Positions 15,486-23,389 of a stretch of DNA of 64,000 nt are shown here, piece after piece. Every line of letters starts with the position of its first letter. Position 1 is the stretch's first letter. The notes beneath the pieces are model-generated. The model had not been told where the DNA came from. It saw only the letters and a list, made by a program, of their open reading frames with translations, and ran no database searches. Made by a program: the position numbers and the translations under genes. This stretch comes from Actinomadura livida (GTDB lineage: Bacteria > Actinomycetota > Actinomycetes > Streptosporangiales > Streptosporangiaceae). The stretch spans positions 206,017 through 270,016 of the forward strand of contig NZ_BMRO01000001.1 in NCBI RefSeq assembly GCF_014648675.1, given 5' to 3'.

Positions 15486-16115
15486 CGCGCCGCCTTCGAG
15501 GGCGGTCAGGATGAACCCGGCGACCTCGTCGGCGAGCCGCGCGGCGGGCTTCGGGCCGTCCGCCCGGTACCAGGACGGCATCTGGTTCACCATGCCGAGC
15601 GCGACGATCGTGACGGTCTCGGCGGGGGTCGCGTCGCTGAACACCCCGGCCCGCTGCCCCTTCTCGACGAGGCCGCGGAACGTCACGTGGTAGCGGCGGC
15701 GGTCGGCGCGGACCGAGCGCATCCGGGCGCCGTCCAGCCGGTGCATCTCGCGGGAGAAGACCTTCGCCTCGTCGATGTGCTCCGCCGTGCTGCGGATCAG
15801 CCCGGTCAGCACCGCGCGGACGGCCTCGCGGGGCGGCAGCCCGCGCGCCAGGACGTCGCCGAGGTCGGCGAGCTGCCGGGCGATCAGCGAGTGGTAGATC
15901 TCGTAGAGGAGGTCGTCCTTGGAGTCGAAGTAGTGGTAGAGAGCGCCCTTGGTGACCTCGGCGGCCTCCACGATGCCCTGCACGGACGTCCCGTCGAAGC
16001 CGCGTTCGGCGAACAGCCGGAGCGCCGCGTCCAGGATGCGCCGCTCGACCGCGCTCGACCGCACGGGCCCCGCCGACCGGGGGCCCGCCGGGCCGGGCCC
16101 TGCCGTGTCCGTCAC
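15474..16115 (-). CDS. TetR/AcrR family transcriptional regulator
   Basis: A 213-aa regulator. The N-terminal HTH reads ILDAALRLFAERGFDGTSVQ, then EAAEVTKGALYHYFDSKDDL. The C-terminal ligand domain resembles the TetR_C group seen in fatty-acyl or acyl-CoA-responsive members (VRADRRRYHVTFRGLVEKGQ). The GTG at 16115 is preceded by GGGAGG. It is divergent from the lactonase gene at 16245, and the perfect palindrome at 16179-16192 lies between them. Autoregulation and control of the lactonase are likely. Its 3' end overlaps the MFS gene. Confidence 0.85.
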   Translation of the reverse strand: MTDTAGPGPAGPRSAGPVRSSAVERRILDAALRLFAERGFDGTSVQGIVEAAEVTKGALYHYFDSKDDLLYEIYHSLIARQLADLGDVLARGLPPREAVRAVLTGLIRSTAEHIDEAKVFSREMHRLDGARMRSVRADRRRYHVTFRGLVEKGQRAGVFSDATPAETVTIVALGMVNQMPSWYRADGPKPAARLADEVAGFILTALEGGASAR

Positions 16116-16178
16116 CTGGGCACCTCCCGTCCGCGGGGCATTGACTCCGATGTGTCCCACGTCATAGCTTGCCAGAAA

Positions 16179-16192
16179 ACCGACCGGTCGGT
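16179..16192. promoter_or_regulatory. Perfect 14-bp TetR operator ACCGACCGGTCGGT
   Basis: An exact palindrome between the divergent TetR gene (start 16115) and the lactonase gene (start 16245). It closely resembles the A-C-C-G-A-C-C-G-N-T-C-G-G-T sites used by TetR regulators of acyl-CoA and phenylacetate genes. Its central position would let one dimer control both promoters. Confidence 0.7.
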
Positions 16193-16244
16193 ATGCACCT
16201 CGTGGCCGTACAGAGCCGTACGGCGCCCGGACAGAGGAGAGCCC

Positions 16245-17225
16245 ATGCCCGCAGTGGAGACCGTCCGCGGCCCCGTGGAGGCCGGCGAACTCGGCCGCAC
16301 GTTCATGCACGAGCACGTCTTCGTCCTCGGCACCGAGAACGTCCAGAACTACGGCGCGGGCGACTGGTGGGACGAGGACGAGAAGGTCGCCGACGCGGTC
16401 GCGAAGCTGCGCGAGCTGGCCGATCGCGGCATCCGAACGATCGCGGACCCGACCGTGTGGGGCCTCGGCCGCTACATCCCGCGGATCCAGCGGATCAACG
16501 AGCAGGTGCCGGAACTCAACATCATCGCGGCGACGGGGCTCTACACCTACAACGACGTGCCGTTCCAGTTCCACCACCGCGGCCCCGGCACGATGCTGGA
16601 CGCCGGCCCCGACCCGATGATCGCCGACTTCGTCCGCGACCTGACCGAGGGCATCGGCGGCACCGGCGTCAAGGCGGCGTTCCTCAAGTGCGCCGTGGAC
16701 GCCCCCGGGCTGACCCCCGGGGTCGAGCGGGTGCTGCGCGCCGTCGCCGGGGCGCACCGCGAGACGGGCGCGCCGCTCACCGTGCACACCGAGAGCTCCA
16801 TCCACGCGGGCCGGACGGTCGTCGACCTGCTCGGCAAGGAGGGCGTGGACCTCACCAAGGTCGTGATCGGGCACGCGGGCGACAGCAACGACCTCGACTA
16901 CCTGGCGGAGCTCGCCGACTCCGGCGCGATCCTCGGCATGGACCGCTTCGGCCTCGACATCATCAACCCGACCGAGAACCGGGTGGCCACCATCGCCGCC
17001 CTGTGCGAGCGCGGCTATGCCGACCGGATCGTGCTCAGCCACGACGCGAGCTGCTTCATCGACTGGTTCGGCCCCGACCCGGCGACGGTCCCGGCGATGC
17101 AGCCGAACTGGCACTACCGGCACATCACCGACGACGTGCTGCCCGCCCTGCGCGCCGCCGGCGTCGGCGACGCCCAGATCGACCAGATGCTCGTGGCCAA
17201 CCCGCGGCGCTACTTCACCCGCTGA
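16245..17225 (+). CDS. Phosphotriesterase-like lactonase (amidohydrolase superfamily)
   Basis: A 326-aa TIM-barrel metal hydrolase. All expected binuclear-metal ligands can be placed: H22 and H24 (HEH), bridging K148 (AAFLKCAV), H181 (LTVHTES), H210 (VIGHAGD) and D267 (LSHDAS). Length fits the phosphotriesterase family. Most actinobacterial members are lactonases (acyl-homoserine or oxo-lactones) rather than true phosphotriesterases, so substrate assignment is open. ATG 16245 follows GAGGAGA. The divergent TetR with an acyl-CoA-type operator suggests induction by an acyl or lactone compound. No signal peptide. Confidence 0.88.
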   Translation: MPAVETVRGPVEAGELGRTFMHEHVFVLGTENVQNYGAGDWWDEDEKVADAVAKLRELADRGIRTIADPTVWGLGRYIPRIQRINEQVPELNIIAATGLYTYNDVPFQFHHRGPGTMLDAGPDPMIADFVRDLTEGIGGTGVKAAFLKCAVDAPGLTPGVERVLRAVAGAHRETGAPLTVHTESSIHAGRTVVDLLGKEGVDLTKVVIGHAGDSNDLDYLAELADSGAILGMDRFGLDIINPTENRVATIAALCERGYADRIVLSHDASCFIDWFGPDPATVPAMQPNWHYRHITDDVLPALRAAGVGDAQIDQMLVANPRRYFTR

Positions 17226-17330
17226 GCGTTCCGGCGCGCGCCGGCGACCACCTGGTCACGATCGTCCTCCATGAACGACTAATCGCCGCTTTTCGGGAAA
17301 TCATGGGGAGGACAGTGAGGGAGGCGGCCG

Positions 17331-18416
17331 GTGCGCGAAGACACCCCGCGTCGCGGCATCCGTGCCGTGACGGTGTTGTTCCTGGTCACGCTGCTGGCCC
17401 TGCTCGTCCCCGGCTGCCGGATCGTGGGGGGCGGGACGACCGAGGACGTCCCGCCGCCCGTCACCGCGTCGCCCAAGAGCAAGAACGCCAAGCCCAGCGG
17501 CCGCCGCCCCGGCGTCGTCAACATCGAGACCGAGCAGGACCTGCGCGGCACCCGCGCCGCCGGGACGGGCGTCGTGCTCACGGCCTCCGGGCTCGTGCTG
17601 ACCAACAACCACGTGATCAGGGGCGCCACCAGGATCAGGGGCACCGACACCGACAACCGCCGCACCTACACCGCGCAAGTCGTCGGCTACGACCGCGCGG
17701 GCGACATCGCGGTGATCCGGCTGGAGGGCGCGGCCGGGCTCAAGGCCGCCGCGTTCGCCTCGGCGTCCGGCGTGAGCGTCGGCGACACGGTCACCGCCGT
17801 CGGCAACGCGGGCGGTGAGGGCGGCAGGCCCCGGGTCGTCACCGGCGAGGTGACCGCCCTGGAGCAGTCCGTCACCGCCCGCGACGACAGCAGCGGCACC
17901 ACCGAGCGGCTCAGCGGCCTGATCGAGACCGACGCGCCGATCGAGCCGGGCGACTCGGGCGGGCCGCTGCTGAACACGGACGGCAAGGTGATCGGCATCA
18001 ACACCGCCGCGTCCGCCGGCCTCTCGAAGGACGCGGCCAAGAACAAGAACCACCGCGGGTACGCGATCCCGTCCGACCGGGCCCTGGACGTCGCCCGGCA
18101 GATCCAGCGCGGCGAGTCGTCCATCACCGTGCACATCGGGCCGACCGCCATGCTCGGCGTCAAGGTCCGCTCCAACCGCAACTCGCAGGGCGCCGTCGTC
18201 GCCGAGGTCGTGCCCGGCTCCCCCGCGGAGGCCGCGCGCATCCCGGTCGGGGCCTCCATCGTCACCTTCGACGGCCGGGGCGTCGACTCGCCCACCACCC
18301 TGACGACGCTGATGCTGGCCCACCATCCGGGCGATGTCGTCCAGCTGGAGTGGACGACCGCCCAGGGCGCCGCCGTGTCCGCCACGGTCCGCCTCGCCGA
18401 GGGCCCTCCCCAGTAG
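17331..18416 (+). CDS. HtrA/DegP-like trypsin protease with PDZ domain, lipoprotein
   Basis: The 361-aa precursor has a short hydrophobic N-terminus ending in the lipobox-like LLVPGC (C29), so it is probably anchored on the outer face of the membrane. A linker rich in Ser/Lys/Pro precedes a trypsin-fold domain with catalytic H94 (TNNHV), D125 (AGDIAV) and S209 (EPGDSGGP). A C-terminal PDZ domain (about 255-355) contains MLGVKVRSN and VVPGSPAEAARIPVG. GTG 17331 follows GGAGG. It probably degrades or senses misfolded envelope proteins. It stands alone between the lactonase and the molybdoenzyme gene. Confidence 0.88.
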   Translation: MREDTPRRGIRAVTVLFLVTLLALLVPGCRIVGGGTTEDVPPPVTASPKSKNAKPSGRRPGVVNIETEQDLRGTRAAGTGVVLTASGLVLTNNHVIRGATRIRGTDTDNRRTYTAQVVGYDRAGDIAVIRLEGAAGLKAAAFASASGVSVGDTVTAVGNAGGEGGRPRVVTGEVTALEQSVTARDDSSGTTERLSGLIETDAPIEPGDSGGPLLNTDGKVIGINTAASAGLSKDAAKNKNHRGYAIPSDRALDVARQIQRGESSITVHIGPTAMLGVKVRSNRNSQGAVVAEVVPGSPAEAARIPVGASIVTFDGRGVDSPTTLTTLMLAHHPGDVVQLEWTTAQGAAVSATVRLAEGPPQ

Positions 18417-18546
18417 CGCCCGCCGGACGGCATCCGACCGGCTCGGCGTGCCCTTCGTTTCCGCCATCCGGATTCGCTGAGGGACGCGTGCGCGTCCTCG
18501 TGCGAGAGTGAGGGGGATCCCGGGCGACTACGAGGATGTGGGTGCG

Positions 18547-20847
18547 ATGAGCCGCAAGGCGCCTTCCGACGACTTCGACGACGCGGGCCTCGAGGTGTCG
18601 GAGCCGAAGACGTGGTCCGCCGGCGTGCCGGGCGTCACGGCCGCGCTCCGGCGGTCGTACGAGCAGATGGGGGTCCGGCGCACCGCGCTGACGCTGGCGC
18701 GCGTCAACCAGAAGACGGGCTTCGACTGCCCGGGGTGCGCGTGGCCGGAGGGCGACCGCCGGCACGTCGCCGAGTTCTGCGAGAACGGCGCGAAGGCCGT
18801 CGCGGAGGAGGCCACGACGCGGCGGGTCACCCGCGAGTTCTTCGCCCGGTACAGCGTGGCCGAGCTGGCGGAACGCTCCGACCACTGGCTCGGGCAGCAG
18901 GGGCGCCTCACCGAGCCGATGCTGAAGCGCCCCGGGTCCGGGCACTACGAGCCGGTGTCGTGGGACGAGGCGTTCGGCCTGCTGGCGGCGGAGCTGAACG
19001 CGCTGGACTCACCGGACGAGGCCGTCTTCTACACCTCGGGCCGCACGAGCAACGAGGCCGCGTTCGCCTACCAGCTGTTCGTCCGCGCGTTCGGCACGAA
19101 CAACCTGCCGGACTGCAGCAACATGTGCCACGAGTCGTCCGGGTCGGCGCTGAGCGAGACCCTCGGCGTCGGCAAGGGGTCGGTGCTGCTGGAGGACCTC
19201 GGCCGGGCCGACCTGATCTTCGTCGTGGGGCAGAACCCGGGGACCAACCACCCGCGGATGCTGTCGGCGCTGGAACGGGCCAAGCGGGAGGGCGCCCGGA
19301 TCGTCGCCGTCAACCCGCTGCCCGAGGCGGGGCTGATGCGGTTCAAGAACCCGCAGCGCGCGTCCGGGGTCGCGGGGAAGGGCACCGTGCTCGCCGACCG
19401 GTTCCTGCAGATCCGGCTGAACGGCGACCTCGCCCTGTTCCAGGCGCTCAACCGGATGCTGCTGGAGTCGGACGCGCCGGACGCCGTCGACCGCGCGTTC
19501 CTCGACGCGCACACCCACGGGTTCGAGGCGTTCGAGAAGCACGTCCTCGGCCTGGACTGGGACGACGTGCTGGCGGCGACGGGGCTGACCCGCGCCGAGA
19601 TCGGCGGGGCGCTCGACGACGTCCTGCGGGCGGAGAGGATCATCGTCTGCTGGGCGATGGGCCTCACCCAGCACCGCAACTCCGTCCCCACGATCCGCGA
19701 GATCGTCAACTTCCTGCTGCTGCGCGGCAACATCGGCCGCCCCGGCGCGGGCGTCTGCCCGGTGCGCGGCCACTCCAACGTGCAGGGCGACCGGACGATG
19801 GGCATCTGGGAGCGGCCGAAGCCCGAGTTCCTGGACGCGCTCGCCGCCGAGTTCGGGTTCGAGCCGCCGCGCGAGCACGGCGTGGACACCGTGAACGCGA
19901 TCCGCGCCATGCGGGACGGCCGCGCGAAGGTGTTCCTCGGCATGGGCGGCAACTTCGTCCGCGCCACCCCCGACTCCGCGGTCACCGAGGCGGCGCTGCG
20001 GAACTGCCGGCTGACCGCGCAGGTCTCCACCAAGCTCAACCGCTCGCACGCCGAAGTGGGCGAGCTGGCGCTGATCCTGCCGACGCTCGGCCGCACCGAG
20101 CGGGACGAGCAGGGGTCCGGGCCGCAGTTCGTCTCGGTCGAGGACTCGATGGGGATGGTGCACGCCTCGCGGGGCCGCCTCGCCCCCGCCTCCCCGCACC
20201 TGCTGTCGGAGGTGTCGATCGTCTGCCGCCTGGCGAGGGCGGCGCTCCCCGGCTCGGGCATCGCGTGGGAGGCGATGGAACGCGACTACGACGTGATCCG
20301 CGACCACGTCTCCCGCGTCGTGCCCGGGTTCGCCGAGTTCAACGCCCGCGTCCGCGAGCACGGCGGGTTCACGCTCCCGCACGCGCCGCGCGACGAGCGC
20401 AGGTTCCCCACCGCCACGGGCAAGGCCAACCTCACGGTGAACGAGCTGGAGGTCCTCCGGGTCCCGGAGGGGCGGCTGCTGCTGCAGACCGTCCGGAGCC
20501 ACGACCAGTACAACACCACCGTCTACGGGCTGGACGACCGCTACCGGGGCATCAAGGCCGGGCGCCGCGTCGTGTTCGTCAACCCGGCCGACCTGTCCGC
20601 CCTCGGGCTGGCGGATGGCGCGACGGTCGACCTGGTCTCCGAGTGGGAGGACGGCGTCGAGCGCCGCGCGCCGTCGTTCCGCGCCGTCGCCTACCCGACC
20701 GCGGCGGGCTGCGCGGCGGCGTACTTCCCGGAGACCAACGTCCTCGTCCCGCTCGACAGCACCGCGCAGGTGAGCAACACCCCCACGTCCAAATCCGTGA
20801 TCGTCCGTCTCGAGCCTGCGGGGTCCCAGGAGGGGGACCTGGTTTAG
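18547..20847 (+). CDS. FdhF/YdeP-family molybdopterin oxidoreductase
   Basis: A 766-aa protein. The N-terminus carries FDCPGCAWPEGDRRH near residue 60 and a further Cys in EFCENG, then molybdopterin domains: VGQNPGTNHPRMLSALERAK, WAMGLTQHRNSVPTIREIVN, RGNIGRPGAGVCPVRGHSNV. The C-terminal dinucleotide-binding domain contains QTVRSHDQYNTTVYGLDDRY. This order fits the YdeP/FdhF-like family of DMSO-reductase-type enzymes. No Tat signal, so cytoplasmic. The true substrate of this family is not firmly known. ATG 18547 is chosen; an upstream GTG at 18508 is in frame but starts from a hydrophilic, unconserved leader. Confidence 0.88.
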   Translation: MSRKAPSDDFDDAGLEVSEPKTWSAGVPGVTAALRRSYEQMGVRRTALTLARVNQKTGFDCPGCAWPEGDRRHVAEFCENGAKAVAEEATTRRVTREFFARYSVAELAERSDHWLGQQGRLTEPMLKRPGSGHYEPVSWDEAFGLLAAELNALDSPDEAVFYTSGRTSNEAAFAYQLFVRAFGTNNLPDCSNMCHESSGSALSETLGVGKGSVLLEDLGRADLIFVVGQNPGTNHPRMLSALERAKREGARIVAVNPLPEAGLMRFKNPQRASGVAGKGTVLADRFLQIRLNGDLALFQALNRMLLESDAPDAVDRAFLDAHTHGFEAFEKHVLGLDWDDVLAATGLTRAEIGGALDDVLRAERIIVCWAMGLTQHRNSVPTIREIVNFLLLRGNIGRPGAGVCPVRGHSNVQGDRTMGIWERPKPEFLDALAAEFGFEPPREHGVDTVNAIRAMRDGRAKVFLGMGGNFVRATPDSAVTEAALRNCRLTAQVSTKLNRSHAEVGELALILPTLGRTERDEQGSGPQFVSVEDSMGMVHASRGRLAPASPHLLSEVSIVCRLARAALPGSGIAWEAMERDYDVIRDHVSRVVPGFAEFNARVREHGGFTLPHAPRDERRFPTATGKANLTVNELEVLRVPEGRLLLQTVRSHDQYNTTVYGLDDRYRGIKAGRRVVFVNPADLSALGLADGATVDLVSEWEDGVERRAPSFRAVAYPTAAGCAAAYFPETNVLVPLDSTAQVSNTPTSKSVIVRLEPAGSQEGDLV

Positions 20848-20850
20848 GCT
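20845..20850 (+). promoter_or_regulatory. TAGGCT -10 element, probable leaderless start for the DUF1707 gene
   Basis: TAGGCT begins on the stop codon of the molybdoenzyme gene and ends six bases before the ATG at 20857. No ribosome site lies between. This spacing is typical of actinobacterial leaderless transcripts, and the same hexamer and spacing occurs before the SDR gene at 63527. Confidence 0.45.
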
Positions 20851-20856
20851 CGGGGC

Positions 20857-21516
20857 ATGACGAACCTCCCCGACCGCCCGGGACCCTCCGCGTCGCCGGA
20901 GATGCGGGCCGGCGACGCCGACCGCGACCGGGTCGCGCAGGTGCTGCGGGACGCGGCCGGCGACGGGCGACTGACCCTGGAGGAGCTGGACGAGCGCCTG
21001 GACGCGGTGTACGCGGCCAAGACCTACGCGGACCTGGAGCCGCTCACCCGGGACCTGCCCGCCCCCGGCGCGGCCCCGGCGCCCGCGCCGTCCGGGGCGG
21101 CGGCCTGGCGTCCGCTGCAGGGCGCGCCGTCCTGGACGGGCGGCATCGGCATCATGAGCGGCTTCCTGCGGGCGGGCGTGTGGAACGTCCCCCGCGTGTT
21201 CCGGGCGTTCGCGTTCTGGGGCGGCGGGAAGATCGACCTGCGCGACGCGCGGTTCGAGGAGCCGGAGACGACGATCCGGGCGCTGGCCATCATGGGCGGC
21301 ATCGACATCGTCGTGCCGGAGGACATCACCGTGCACGTCAAGGGCCTCGGGATCATGGGCGGGTTCGACCAGCGGGCGAGCGGCCCGGGGGTGCCCGGCT
21401 CGCCCACGGTCGTCATCAGGGGCCTGGCGTTCTGGGGCGGCGTCGGGGTGAAGCGCCGCAAGTCGAGCCGGCAGAAGAAGCGCGACAAGGAACTGCGGCC
21501 GCCCGAGGACGACTGA
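20857..21516 (+). CDS. DUF1707 domain-containing protein with LiaF-like C-terminus
   Basis: A 219-aa protein. The DUF1707 segment (MRAGDADRDRVAQVLRDAAG ... LDERLDAVYAAKTYADLEPL) occupies about residues 10-65. After a Pro/Ala linker, a repeated beta-helix-like region follows (FWGGGKIDLRDARF, IMGGIDIVVPEDI, IMGGFDQRASG), resembling the cell-wall-active antibiotic response (LiaF/YvqF) domain. The tail is Lys/Arg-rich. The protein is probably cytoplasmic-face associated and could regulate an envelope stress response; no partner two-component genes are nearby. It starts at an ATG that is probably leaderless. Confidence 0.82.
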   Translation: MTNLPDRPGPSASPEMRAGDADRDRVAQVLRDAAGDGRLTLEELDERLDAVYAAKTYADLEPLTRDLPAPGAAPAPAPSGAAAWRPLQGAPSWTGGIGIMSGFLRAGVWNVPRVFRAFAFWGGGKIDLRDARFEEPETTIRALAIMGGIDIVVPEDITVHVKGLGIMGGFDQRASGPGVPGSPTVVIRGLAFWGGVGVKRRKSSRQKKRDKELRPPEDD

Positions 21517-21520
21517 CCGG

Positions 21521-22243
21521 CTAGCCGTCGGCGATCCGGTCCAGCCATTCGCCGAGCAGGGCCGCCTCCGGCGCGGACAGCCGCTTCGGCGGATCGGCGG
21601 CCAGCGCGGCGCGCAGCGCGACCGCGCGCGCCGCGGACGTACTCCGCGCGTCGCCCTCCCCTTCGCGGGGGACGGTGACCGCGGCCAGGACCGCCTCCCT
21701 CGTCCGCTCGGACAGCTCGTTGTCCGCCGCCCCGTCCGCCTCCTTGCCCGGCTCGCCGGCCTCGTCCGCGATGAGCGCGAGGGTGACGCCGACACCGGCC
21801 GCGTGGATCATCCGTGCGGCCGTGCCGGCGGGGACGCGGAGCCGCCCGGCGCGGGCGGCCGCCCCGACGAGGCCGAGCAGGATGCGGTGCGCCTCCGCCG
21901 CGATGGGCGGCGTCCGGGGCGTCCCGTACATCAGGGTGTAGAACGCGGGGTTCGTGCGGCCGTACTCGACGTGCAGGTCCCAGCCGCGGCGCAGGTCGTC
22001 GACCGGGTCTCCGGTGCTCCGCTGGGCGCGCTTGCTCGCCAGGTACGTCTCGAAGCCGTAGGCGGCGACGGCGTCGAACAGCCCGCGCTTGTCGCCGAAG
22101 TGGTGGTAGAGCGTCGGCGCCCCCACCCCGGCCGCCGTGCAGACGGCGCGCGTCGAGACCGGCTCGCCATCGGCCTCGGCCAGCAGCCGGGCGGCCGTCC
22201 GCAGGATCCGGTCCCGGGTGTCGAGGTCCTTCTGCGCGGTCAC
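21521..22243 (-). CDS. TetR/AcrR family transcriptional regulator
   Basis: A 240-aa regulator. HTH at residues 10-55 (DRILRTAARLLAEADGEPVS; VGAPTLYHHFGDKRGLF). The ligand domain contains RTNPAFYTLMYGTP, common in TetR_C-type regulators of redox or drug genes. The start is GTG at 22243. It diverges from the zinc alcohol dehydrogenase; the inverted repeat at 22274-22297 between them is the likely operator. It converges on the DUF1707 gene with 4 nt between stops. Confidence 0.85.
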   Translation of the reverse strand: MTAQKDLDTRDRILRTAARLLAEADGEPVSTRAVCTAAGVGAPTLYHHFGDKRGLFDAVAAYGFETYLASKRAQRSTGDPVDDLRRGWDLHVEYGRTNPAFYTLMYGTPRTPPIAAEAHRILLGLVGAAARAGRLRVPAGTAARMIHAAGVGVTLALIADEAGEPGKEADGAADNELSERTREAVLAAVTVPREGEGDARSTSAARAVALRAALAADPPKRLSAPEAALLGEWLDRIADG

Positions 22244-22273
22244 GAAATCAACGTTACAGAAGTTTCCCGAGCA

Positions 22274-22297
22274 CCGCTATGCAAGCTCCCATAGCGG
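22274..22297. promoter_or_regulatory. Inverted repeat CCGCTATG-N8-CATAGCGG, probable TetR operator
   Basis: Eight-base perfect arms (22274-22281 and 22290-22297) with an 8-nt spacer lie between the divergent TetR and alcohol dehydrogenase genes. A third half-site CGCTATG occurs at 22321-22327, near the dehydrogenase leader. The arrangement suggests cooperative binding by the adjacent TetR. Confidence 0.65.
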
Positions 22298-22353
22298 CGT
22301 TATGGTGATTCGTGTATCAGCGCTATGAACCCATGTCCGAGAGGGGACCTGCC

Positions 22354-23367
22354 ATGCGCAGCGCGCTACTGTCCGCACCCGGCAAGCCGCTGGAGATCGT
22401 CGAGCGGGAGGTGCCCGAACCGGGCCCCGGCGAGATCCTCGTCGAGGTCACCGCGTGCGGGATGTGCTTCTCCGAGGTCAACCACCTGCGGGGGCACTAC
22501 GCCTTCGGGACGTTCCCGGTCGTGCCGGGCCACGAGATCAGCGGCGTCGTCGCGGCGCTCGGCCCGGGCGTCGAGTGGCCGGAGGTCGGCACCCGCGTCG
22601 GCGCCGCGTGGCCGTACGGATCGTGCGGCCACTGCGACCAGTGCGTGCGCGGCGACCAGAACCTGTGCGGCGCCCTCCCCAGGCCGGTCACCGGGGTGAA
22701 CCGCGACGGCGGCTACGCCGAGTACTTCGTGGGCCGCGCCGGTTTCGTCACCCCGCTGCCCGGCGGCCTCGACCCCGTGGCCGGCGCGCCGCTGATGTGC
22801 GCGGGCGTCACCGCGTTCAACGGGCTGCGGCGGGCCGGCGCGGTCGCCGGGTCGAGGGTCGCCGTGCTCGGCACCGGCGGCGTCGGCATGCTGGCCGTCC
22901 GGTTCGCCGCCGCGATGGGCGCCCGGGTCGCCGCGGTGTCCCGCACGCGCAGCGCCGAAGAGGAGGCACTGCGCGGCGGCGCGGAGCTGTACGTCGCGAC
23001 CTCCGAGCAGGACCCCGCCGAGGCGCTGCGGGCCTGGGGCGGCGCGGACGTCGTCATGAACACCGCGCCCGACACCGCGACGGGACTCGCCGCCTTCGGC
23101 GGCCTGCGCGCGGACGGCACCCTGGTCTACGTCGGCTTCGACGCCGCGAACGTGGAGGTGTCGCCGCTCGCCCTGGTCGCCAACCGGCTGCGCGTGATGG
23201 GCACGCCGTCCGGGTCCCCCGCCGACCTGCGCGACACCCTCGACTTCGCGGTGGCGCACGGGATCGTCCCCGCGGTCACGGCCGTCCGGCTGGACGACGC
23301 GCCGCGCGTCCTCGCCGAGATGGACCAGGGCCGCCGCCGCGGCCGCACGGTGATCACGTTCGGCTGA
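22354..23367 (+). CDS. Zinc-dependent alcohol dehydrogenase (MDR family)
   Basis: A 337-aa medium-chain dehydrogenase. Catalytic zinc ligands C38 (CGMCFSEVNH) and H60 with E61 (PGHE) are present, as is the structural zinc lobe GSCGHCDQCVRGDQNLC. The Rossmann motif reads GTGGVGMLAVRFA. It oxidises an alcohol or reduces an aldehyde with NAD(P). ATG 22354 follows GAGAGGGGACCTGCC; starts further upstream (22312, 22333) fall within the operator region and lack a ribosome site. The divergent TetR and the operator suggest it is an inducible detoxification or catabolic enzyme. Confidence 0.88.
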   Translation: MRSALLSAPGKPLEIVEREVPEPGPGEILVEVTACGMCFSEVNHLRGHYAFGTFPVVPGHEISGVVAALGPGVEWPEVGTRVGAAWPYGSCGHCDQCVRGDQNLCGALPRPVTGVNRDGGYAEYFVGRAGFVTPLPGGLDPVAGAPLMCAGVTAFNGLRRAGAVAGSRVAVLGTGGVGMLAVRFAAAMGARVAAVSRTRSAEEEALRGGAELYVATSEQDPAEALRAWGGADVVMNTAPDTATGLAAFGGLRADGTLVYVGFDAANVEVSPLALVANRLRVMGTPSGSPADLRDTLDFAVAHGIVPAVTAVRLDDAPRVLAEMDQGRRRGRTVITFG

Positions 23368-23389
23368 GACGCGGCACCGCCGAGGCCGG

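Noticed and set aside
19009-21795. 928-aa minus-strand open frame across the molybdoenzyme gene
   Set aside because: Shadow of the FdhF/YdeP coding strand, which has clear domains; composition is typical of antisense high-GC frames.
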